Shown here one piece after another: positions 58,033-64,000 of a stretch of DNA of 64,000 bases. The number at the start of each line of letters is the position of its first letter. Positions within the stretch are counted from its first letter, which is position 1. This DNA is from Rhizobium freirei PRF 81 (GTDB taxonomy: Bacteria; Pseudomonadota; Alphaproteobacteria; Rhizobiales; Rhizobiaceae): NCBI RefSeq assembly GCF_000359745.1, contig NZ_AQHN01000010.1, forward strand, positions 1 through 64,000, written 5' to 3'. Below the pieces are notes generated by a model. That model searched no databases. It worked only from the letters and a program-made list of their open reading frames with translations, and was not told where the DNA came from. A program made the translations under genes and the position numbers.

Positions 58033-59217
58033 GAGCGCCTGCGCCTCTTCGCCGGAGTTGAATGTCAGCTCCGGCAGCTTCTTCGATGAGAACTCCGCGA
58101 AATGCGCTGCTGGCAGCGGCCCAGCCGTCAGCAGCGTGAAGTCAAAGGAAGCTCTAATATCCGGGCCGAGCACATATTGCCGGTGAACCCGCAGGAAATC
58201 GCGCTTGATCTTGGCATAATGCTGCGACGTCAGCATGTGCTTGAAGCGCACGAACAGGATCGAAGCCTGCGCGGCATCCGAATGCCCGCAAATGGCGGCA
58301 ACCTTCGCCTTATAGAAATGGATCGCATCGGTCAGACAGTGAACGTCGAGCCAGACGATCTCCTTGCAGCGCGCGATCAGCCCGACACGCGAGCGCAGCG
58401 CCGATGCCGGGCGCATCAAGGCGCATTGCAGGATGGCGCTGCCGAGCGTCGTGAACACCACGCGCTTGCCCTGCAGCAAATCCGGCTCGCGCTCGAGCAG
58501 CAGGCCGATGACATGGGTCGCGACGGACGAGCCCATACTATGCGAGGAAATGACGAATTCATCGATGTCGGGCTCTTCCAAGGCCTGGCGCACGCTGATT
58601 GCGCTCGCCTCCAGCCATTGTTCGGCGCCGAGTCCGTTCAGGTCCGCCATCGCCACAGCCATCTCCCAGTCGGAAAAGAGATGCAGAGTATGCAGCTTCT
58701 CGGCCTGCGGCAGAAAGACATAGACGAAAAAGGCGACTGCCAGCGCGATGCTGCCGATGTAGCTCCAGGCCGGCAGCCCAAGCAGGAATGGCGCAAGGGC
58801 GATCGAGAGGCTGATCAACAGCCCGGCCAGCATCAGCAGAAACGGAAAGATGAAAAACAGGCCGAAACGCCATGCATGGCGAAAATAGCCGACCATACCG
58901 CCGGTCAAAACAACCTTTGCGGCGGCCAGATAGCCCCGCAGCAGCCGCGCGAAGAACGGCTTGCCGTTCAACGCAGCGACCAGATCATTATGATCGACGA
59001 TATGAATGCGGCTTTGCGTATTCCATTCCGCCGCCGCCGCGTTGACGTCGAAATACGGCGCCCGGCCGAAATTCTTCAATTCGCCGACCGAGGCGGAAAA
59101 ATCCCACACGGCCGCACTCTGCCGTGCCGAGCGCTCGTAGCGGGCGCGATGGGCGGCAGCATCCAGCGGCTCGAATCCAGGGAAGTGGAGAACCACCCTC
59201 TTCTTGATATTATGCAT
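58018..59217 (-). CDS. Membrane-bound alpha/beta hydrolase-like protein of unknown function
   Basis: A 399-residue protein. Residues 10-110 are soluble with the RVVLHFPGFEPLDAAAHRARYE opening (in parts), 120-195 hold two or three membrane helices (LFFIFPFLLMLAGLLISLSI, AVAFFVYVFLP), and the C-terminal half has a serine hydrolase-like VISSHSMGSSVATHV nucleophile elbow. No family is named with confidence; it resembles lipase-like proteins seen in rhizobial genomes. The ATG at 59217 is the best start, without a strong ribosome binding site. Convergent with bolA (15-bp overlap). Confidence 0.75.
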   Translation of the reverse strand: MHNIKKRVVLHFPGFEPLDAAAHRARYERSARQSAAVWDFSASVGELKNFGRAPYFDVNAAAAEWNTQSRIHIVDHNDLVAALNGKPFFARLLRGYLAAAKVVLTGGMVGYFRHAWRFGLFFIFPFLLMLAGLLISLSIALAPFLLGLPAWSYIGSIALAVAFFVYVFLPQAEKLHTLHLFSDWEMAVAMADLNGLGAEQWLEASAISVRQALEEPDIDEFVISSHSMGSSVATHVIGLLLEREPDLLQGKRVVFTTLGSAILQCALMRPASALRSRVGLIARCKEIVWLDVHCLTDAIHFYKAKVAAICGHSDAAQASILFVRFKHMLTSQHYAKIKRDFLRVHRQYVLGPDIRASFDFTLLTAGPLPAAHFAEFSSKKLPELTFNSGEEAQALSIGR

Positions 59218-59441
59218 ATTGTCGTCGGTTCCCGGGGGCGCGTCAGTACATCGATCAATACCGAAAATCGCCAACACCATGGGCTGCTGGCTTTTTCATG
59301 GCAAGCCGCCGTAAAGCATCCAAAAACAAAAAGATAGGATAGAACTCTCGCGGGGTTACCGATCGGCACTTGAAAATGCGTGGCTTACGGCGCCCGGCCT
59401 TGCCATCACACCGGTCGACGACAAGGTTCGAGTGTAAGGCC
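59218..59441. other. Intergenic region, nothing recognised
   Basis: 224 bp between two leftward genes. It should hold the promoter of the hydrolase gene. No RNA gene, terminator with U-run or repeat was seen. Confidence 0.4.
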
Positions 59442-59744
59442 TCAGCATTCCCGGCGCGGATATGGGGAAACCTCCGCACAAGGGTCCGTCGGCGGCGCGG
59501 TCATGATCTTCTCGACGATTGCAGGCGCAGCCGGCGGCGAAGGCGTGGCGATCGAGGCTCGATAGCCGAAGGCGATGCTGAGAATGAGCACGATCGCACT
59601 CACCGTCACCGTGCTGCTCAGGACTGAAGCTCTCGGCGTACGGACGTGCTCGTAATATTCCCGCTCGCCCTCGCTCGTATCCTCGGAGCTGTAAAAGTCT
59701 CGCTCCTCACCAACCTGCCCTTCGGAATAATGATGGTGGCTCAT
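59442..59744 (-). CDS. Small hypothetical single-helix membrane protein
   Basis: A 100-residue protein with a His/acidic N-terminus, one predicted membrane helix around residues 45-61 (TVTVSAIVLILSIAFGYRAS) and a Pro-rich C-terminus ending in Cys. The ATG at 59744 has GGGAG eight bases upstream, which argues for a real gene. No family recognised. It lies between bolA and grxD, in reverse orientation. Confidence 0.6.
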   Translation of the reverse strand: MSHHHYSEGQVGEERDFYSSEDTSEGEREYYEHVRTPRASVLSSTVTVSAIVLILSIAFGYRASIATPSPPAAPAIVEKIMTAPPTDPCAEVSPYPRREC

Positions 59745-60124
59745 GGTGTCCGCTCCCTAGAAAATACCAGTGCTATGCTCGCAAGGGACCAATACGTGCC
59801 AAGTCGCATCAATCGACCCAATCTAACAAACAAACCGGCCGTATGTAAATTACATAGCAGCCTAATATTATTCGACCCTTGTCTTTTGCTCATATGCGTT
59901 GTTCAGCAATCCAGTTGAAGGGGCATTTCAAAAACGCACTGTTCAAGAAAAGTCGCTAATGACCGAATTTTGTCATCATCCTCAATGACAGGTCTTGGAA
60001 TCATTCATGCGATGAAAAAGACGATGCCTATGTTTTGCGGCTGGAAATCGCGCCAGTCACTTGCTATTTAAGGAACGGATTTAACGCTGCGGACCTTGAC
60101 TCTGCATGTGAAAGGAACTGGACA
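59745..60124. other. A/T-rich intergenic region upstream of grxD, with one palindrome
   Basis: 380 bp with no gene seen. It holds TATGTAA-A-TTACATA (59842-59856, perfect 7-bp arms). The stretch 59800-60030 is clearly more A/T-rich than its surroundings. Promoters for grxD and for the small leftward gene should lie here. Confidence 0.5.
59842..59856. promoter_or_regulatory. Perfect TATGTAA-A-TTACATA palindrome (candidate operator)
   Basis: Fifteen bases with perfect 7-bp arms around a central A, about 98 bp upstream of the small leftward gene and 269 bp upstream of grxD. The TGTAA-N-TTACA form suits a dimeric repressor, but I cannot match it to a known regulator. Confidence 0.4.
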
Positions 60125-60460
60125 ATGAGCGGCATTCAGGAATTCATCGCCAACGAGGTAAAGAACAACGACGTCGTTCTTTTCATGAAGGGCACGCCCC
60201 AGTTCCCGCAGTGCGGCTTCTCTGGCCAGGTGGTTCAGATCCTCGACTATATCGGCGTCGACTATAAGGGCATCAATGTCCTGGCAGACGCCGAGATCCG
60301 TCAGGGCATCAAGGACTACTCCAACTGGCCGACCATCCCGCAGCTTTACATCAAGGGCGAATTCATCGGCGGTTGCGATATCGTGCGCGAAATGTTCCAG
60401 GCGGGCGAATTGCAGCAGCACTTCCAGGAAAACGGCATCAGCGTTCGCGGCGCCGCCTGA
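60125..60460 (+). CDS. grxD: Monothiol glutaredoxin, Grx4 family
   Basis: A 111-residue CGFS-type glutaredoxin that carries a [2Fe-2S] cluster and works with BolA-like proteins and iron regulation. The CGFS motif is at residues 30-33 ([18 protein letters not shown]), and [19 protein letters not shown] holds the glutathione-binding region. AAAGGA lies eight bases before the ATG. A hairpin AAGGCGC...GCGCCTT (60509-60534) follows, which could end the transcript before the MFS genes. Confidence 0.95.
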   Translation: MSGIQEFIANEVKNNDVVLFMKGTPQFPQCGFSGQVVQILDYIGVDYKGINVLADAEIRQGIKDYSNWPTIPQLYIKGEFIGGCDIVREMFQAGELQQHFQENGISVRGAA

Positions 60461-60508
60461 CCGGTCACCGGGCTTTTCGTCCGGTTTCCATAGTCCAATT
60501 CGATCGAT

Positions 60509-60534
60509 AAGGCGCTGCCACCGAGCGGCGCCTT
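60509..60534 (+). terminator. Terminator-like hairpin after grxD
   Basis: AAGGCGC (60509-60515) and GCGCCTT (60528-60534) with a 12-nt loop; the tail GATATGTTT is only weakly U-rich. Termination is possible but not certain. Confidence 0.5.
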
Positions 60535-60557
60535 GATATGTTTATGGGAATAAAACC

Positions 60558-61832
60558 GTGACGACTTCATCCCAGGCTCTGTCCCATGGGCAATTGCCCA
60601 TGGGCAAGCGCGAGTTCATCGCACTCGCGGCCTTCCTGATGGCGACCAATTCGCTTGCAATCGACATCATGCTCCCTGCGTTACAGCAGATCGGCTCCAG
60701 TCTTGGCGTTTTGAACGAGAATCACCGCCAGTTTGTGGTGACGGCCTACCTGATAGGCTTCGGTGGAGCGCAGCTCATTTACGGGCCGTTGTCGGATCGC
60801 TTCGGCCGCCGCATGCCCTTGCTGATCGGTCTTACGATCTATGTTATTTCCGCCTTCGGCATCGCGCTGATACCGTCCTTTGCCGGTCTATTGGCCCTTC
60901 GCTTCATTCAGGGCCTGGGTTCGGCGGCAACGCGCGTCATCACCATTTCCATCGTCCGCGACGTCTTCGGCGGTCGCCTGATGGCCGAGGTGATGTCGCT
61001 GATCATGATGGTGTTCATGATCGTCCCGGTCATTGCGCCGGGAAGCGGCCAGATCATCCTGCTGGTCAGCACCTGGCACATGATCTTCGTCTTCATCGGC
61101 GTCATGGCCATGCTCGTCGGAGCCTGGATGTATTTCCGGCTTCCCGAAACGCTGAAGCCGGAAAATGTGCGACCGCTCACGATCAAATCCGTTGCAGCCG
61201 GTTTCAGGATAGTTCTGACGAACCGCGTCGCCCTCTGTTACACCATTGCCAGCACGTTCCTGTTCGGCGCGCTGTTCGGCTTCATCAATTCGGCGCAGCA
61301 GATCTACAACAATATCTATGGCCTCGGCGTCTACACGCCGCTGGCCTTCGGCGGCGTGGCCCTGTTCATGGCCCTGTCGTCCTTCGTCAACTCGCAGTTC
61401 GTCGGCCGATTCGGCATGCGCAGGCTGTCGCACACGGCTCTGCTCGGCTTTGTCGCCATCACCTTCTGCTGGCTGCTGGTGCAGCTTTATGGACCGGCGC
61501 CGATGCCCTTCCCGCTGTTCATGGTCTTTTTCGCATTGGCCATGTTCCAGTTCGGCTGGATCGGTTCCAACTTCAACTCACTCGCGATGGAGCCTCTCGG
61601 CCACGTTGCCGGCACGGCTTCTTCGGTGCTCGGCTTCATGAGCACGGTCGGCGGCGCATCGATCGGTGCTTGCATCGGTCAGTTCTACGACGGCACGGCA
61701 ACGCCGATGGTCATCGGCTATTTCACCGTGTCCCTCATCGGCGTCATCTTCGTGTTGATCGCCGAAAAGGGCAAGCTGTTCCGTCCGCACAATGCGCCGC
61801 CGCCGGCCGATCAATCCCTCGCTTTGCATTGA
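60558..61832 (+). CDS. MFS transporter, Bcr/CflA drug-resistance type (copy 1)
   Basis: A 424-residue, 12-helix major facilitator with the Bcr/CflA-type opening LATNSLAIDIMLPALQQIGSS-like block (LAIDIMLPALQQIG), the motif GPLSDRFGRRMPLLIGL between helices 2 and 3, and RFIQGLGSAATRVITI. Probably a proton-driven exporter; substrate unknown. The start is GTG with GGGA eight bases upstream. The paralogous second copy starts 14 bases after its stop. Confidence 0.9.
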   Translation: MTTSSQALSHGQLPMGKREFIALAAFLMATNSLAIDIMLPALQQIGSSLGVLNENHRQFVVTAYLIGFGGAQLIYGPLSDRFGRRMPLLIGLTIYVISAFGIALIPSFAGLLALRFIQGLGSAATRVITISIVRDVFGGRLMAEVMSLIMMVFMIVPVIAPGSGQIILLVSTWHMIFVFIGVMAMLVGAWMYFRLPETLKPENVRPLTIKSVAAGFRIVLTNRVALCYTIASTFLFGALFGFINSAQQIYNNIYGLGVYTPLAFGGVALFMALSSFVNSQFVGRFGMRRLSHTALLGFVAITFCWLLVQLYGPAPMPFPLFMVFFALAMFQFGWIGSNFNSLAMEPLGHVAGTASSVLGFMSTVGGASIGACIGQFYDGTATPMVIGYFTVSLIGVIFVLIAEKGKLFRPHNAPPPADQSLALH

Positions 61833-61845
61833 CAGGCAAAATCAA

Positions 61846-63126
61846 ATGACCCCGCCTCAAGACCAAACATCGGCGAAAACCGGCGCAAGCCGCATCGGCC
61901 TCGGCATCGTCGAATTCATCATCATGATCGCGCTGATGACGGCGAGCATCTCGCTGGGCATCGACAGCATGCTGCCGGCGCTTCCGAACATCGGCCAGTC
62001 ACTTCAAGTCGCCAACCCCAATGACACGCAGCTGGTCATCGGCGTCTATTTCCTCGGCTTCGGCATCTGCCAGCTCTTCTTCGGCAGCCTGTCGGACACC
62101 TATGGCCGGCGGCGCATTCTGCTCGGTGGCCTGGCCTTCTACACCGTGACCCTGTTTGCAGCCGCCTGGAGCGGCAGTCTCTTTGCCTTGCTCGCCTTGC
62201 GTTTCGCGCAGGGGGTCGGCGCCGCAGCCGTGCGCATCACGACCCTTGCGATCGTCCGCGATTGCTTCGGCGGCCGTGAGATGGCGCGCGTGATGTCCTA
62301 TGTCATGATCGTCTTCATGATCATGCCGATGGTAGCGCCTTTCGTCGGTCAGGTGATCGTTGCCTATTCCAACTGGCAGTGGATCTTCATCCTTCTCGGG
62401 ATCGTCTGCGCCGGCCTGTTCTTGGTCGCCGTCTTCCGCATGAAGGAAACGCTTCCGGTCGAAGAGCGCCTGCCGCTTTCGGTCGCATCCGTCCTTTCCG
62501 GTTTCAAGACCGTGCTGACCAACCGCATCACCTGCGGCTACATGATCGGCCTGACGCTCTATACTGGCGTCATCTGCGCCTACATCGTCTCCGTCCAGCA
62601 GGTCTTCGGCGAGGTCTATGGCTTGGGCGACTGGTTCCCGATCGCCTTCGCGGCGACGGCAGCCGGGACGGCGGTGGCTCAGTTCGCCAACGGCTATTTC
62701 GTCCGCAGCTTCGGCATGCGGCGCATCTCCCATGCCGCCATGATCCTCTTTACCTTTCTGGGCGTTGTCGGCTACGTCGTCGGCATGTTCGGCCAGCCGA
62801 GCTTTACATTCATCTATGTGCTGATCTCGATCATGCTGATGATGTTTGCAGTCATCACCACCAACTGCATGGCGATCAGCCTGGAGCCGATGGGACACCT
62901 CGCAGGCACGGCAGCCGCCATCACCAGTTCGATCTCCACCACCGGCGGCGTCGTTCTCGGCGGTATTGTCGGTCAGATGTTCGATGGTACGGCCCAGCCG
63001 ATGATCGCCGGCTTCACCATATTCGGCGTATTATCGATCCTGGCGACGCTATGGGCCGAACGCGGCAAGCTCTTCACCCATCCCGGCGATACGCCGGCGC
63101 TGGAACCAGGCATGGGTCACGTCTGA
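61846..63126 (+). CDS. MFS transporter, Bcr/CflA drug-resistance type (copy 2)
   Basis: A 426-residue, 12-helix MFS protein clearly related to the preceding gene over the whole length: SLGIDSMLPALPNIGQSL, GSLSDTYGRRRILLGGL and RFAQGVGAAAVRITTLAIVRD are the matching blocks. The ATG at 61846 has AGG ten bases upstream. Tandem duplication is the simplest origin; the two may handle different drugs or form a mixed set. Transcription is probably shared. Confidence 0.9.
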   Translation: MTPPQDQTSAKTGASRIGLGIVEFIIMIALMTASISLGIDSMLPALPNIGQSLQVANPNDTQLVIGVYFLGFGICQLFFGSLSDTYGRRRILLGGLAFYTVTLFAAAWSGSLFALLALRFAQGVGAAAVRITTLAIVRDCFGGREMARVMSYVMIVFMIMPMVAPFVGQVIVAYSNWQWIFILLGIVCAGLFLVAVFRMKETLPVEERLPLSVASVLSGFKTVLTNRITCGYMIGLTLYTGVICAYIVSVQQVFGEVYGLGDWFPIAFAATAAGTAVAQFANGYFVRSFGMRRISHAAMILFTFLGVVGYVVGMFGQPSFTFIYVLISIMLMMFAVITTNCMAISLEPMGHLAGTAAAITSSISTTGGVVLGGIVGQMFDGTAQPMIAGFTIFGVLSILATLWAERGKLFTHPGDTPALEPGMGHV

Positions 63127-63144
63127 ACGGCGTGACCCCGGTGA

Positions 63145-64000
63145 TTACACGCGGCTGCGTGGGCGTCTGATCCAACGCACCGCGGCCGCGATTGCGATGC
63201 CGAACAAGGGCCAGATCGCCCATGGCGTTCCGTGCCAGGTGAAAAGATTGATCACGACGAGGCCGACGCCGGTAATGGCAAGACCGGCAATGGCCATATC
63301 GATCTGCTTGTTGCTTCGAACGACGCGAATTGCAGCCACCCAGACAAGCGCGAGTATCGGCCACTTTGCCCAGAACTCTCCATGCCAGTTGAGCCCATTG
63401 AATGCCGCAAGGCCGATGGCAAGGACAAATGGCACGCCGTAGCTGCGCCGCCAGTCTTGCAGCGCAGGTTCACTGGCGGCAACGTCAGGTGCCCGAACGG
63501 GTTCAGGCGCCGGCCGGTAGTCCGCAGCGGTATTGACGACCTGTACACCACCGACTCGAACCGCATAGCTCGGTACGCCGCCCTCGATATTCTTGACGTC
63601 CAGCTGACCGAGAAAATCGAAACCGACTGCGACCTTGTTGCGGACCTGGTCGTAGACCGTGTTGGAAATGACGATTCCGCCAGGAGCGGCGCGCGATTGC
63701 AGACGGGCGGCGATATTGACGCCGTCGCCATAGAGATCGTTGCCATCGGCGATGACATCGCCGAGGTTGAGACCGATGCGGAAGAGCATCTGCTTTTCTG
63801 GATCCATGACGGCGTTGTAGCCGGCCAATTCATTCTGGACGTCGATTGCCGCCCGTACCGCTTCGACGACGCTCGGAAACTCGGCAAAGACGCCATCGCC
63901 CCAGGTATTGATCACCCGGCCGCCATGCGCCTCTATCAGCCGGCTCATCGCATCGCGGTAACGCCGGAGAGTTTCAAGCGTGCCCTCCTCATCCTTCCCC
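63145..64000 (-). CDS. Class III adenylate/guanylate cyclase with a duplicated membrane-helix tail (5' end outside window)
   Basis: Only the 3' part is present; the frame is open to the right edge (DEEGTLETLRRYRDAMSRLI continues leftwards from the edge). The catalytic part shows GGRVINTWGDGVFAEFPSVV, IGLNLGDVIADGNDLYGDGV (in parts GLNLGDVI, LYGDGVNIAARL) and GGIVISNTVYDQVR, as in rhizobial adenylate cyclases. The first metal Asp lies outside the window. The C-terminus adds four membrane helices in two repeats with similar W-H-G-x-x-W-x-x-W-P motifs (NWHGEFWAKWP, TWHGTPWAIWP). It is convergent with the MFS genes. Confidence 0.9.
   Translation of the reverse strand, partial: GKDEEGTLETLRRYRDAMSRLIEAHGGRVINTWGDGVFAEFPSVVEAVRAAIDVQNELAGYNAVMDPEKQMLFRIGLNLGDVIADGNDLYGDGVNIAARLQSRAAPGGIVISNTVYDQVRNKVAVGFDFLGQLDVKNIEGGVPSYAVRVGGVQVVNTAADYRPAPEPVRAPDVAASEPALQDWRRSYGVPFVLAIGLAAFNGLNWHGEFWAKWPILALVWVAAIRVVRSNKQIDMAIAGLAITGVGLVVINLFTWHGTPWAIWPLFGIAIAAAVRWIRRPRSRV

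Overview
The window looks like a chromosomal segment of an alphaproteobacterium of the order Hyphomicrobiales, most likely Rhizobium or a close relative. The evidence is the uniformly high G+C coding DNA, Rhizobium-type intergenic palindromic elements (505-603, 14138-14215), an F1-ATPase ATP12 chaperone, a suf operon in the order sufS2-B-C-D-S1-X-A, and promoters of the rhizobial CTTGAC-N17-CTATAT kind. Genus assignment is inference; no rRNA or tRNA gene was seen. Most genes are housekeeping or conserved accessory genes, with no sign of a phage, transposon, plasmid backbone or CRISPR array.

Left part (1-8.4 kb): a YaiI-family protein, S-formylglutathione hydrolase (formaldehyde detoxification), a guanidine exporter (sugE/gdx) behind what reads as a guanidine-II riboswitch, two tandem DoxX membrane proteins, a propionyl-CoA carboxylase beta subunit with a lipoprotein, a tight rluC-like/HAD/ATP12 operon and a periplasmic copper chaperone. 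At 8.4-13.2 kb the glycine cleavage operon gcvTHP lies behind a promoter and a tandem glycine riboswitch and ends in a strong terminator. After it come a small carboxylesterase coupled to an orphan HigA-like antitoxin and a truncated ZIP transporter remnant cut off by a repeat.

14.5-21.5 kb is the iron-sulfur assembly operon, transcribed leftwards. Its promoter carries a RirA-type TGA-N9-TCA operator over the -35 box and an Irr-like motif over the -10 box. 21.7-33.7 kb holds an alpha/beta hydrolase, a GNAT acetyltransferase, a large secreted caspase-fold protein that has lost both catalytic residues, tyrS, a 1139-residue AsmA/DUF3971 protein, a Bcp peroxiredoxin with a ferritin-like DUF455 protein, and an M23 peptidase. 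A DEAD-box helicase with a good promoter and a NUDIX hydrolase follow.

35.9-41.6 kb is a compact leftward operon of molybdenum-hydroxylase maturation genes (flavin reductase, coxD-like MoxR ATPase, coxE-like VWA protein, split XdhC, a MoeA-like/MobA-like fusion, TfoX-N) with no hydroxylase structural gene in view. 41.8-50 kb carries a solitary periplasmic binding protein, rpe, purB and the purine genes purC-purS-purQ. purL appears only at 55.5 kb, after an interval with a lipoprotein, a P-loop protein, DUF1127, a MocR regulator, a PagL-like lipid A deacylase, and a nitrilase with a divergent LysR. bolA follows purL; grxD follows after two leftward genes. The window closes with two tandem Bcr/CflA-type MFS transporters and the 3' part of a class III adenylate cyclase gene that runs off the right edge.
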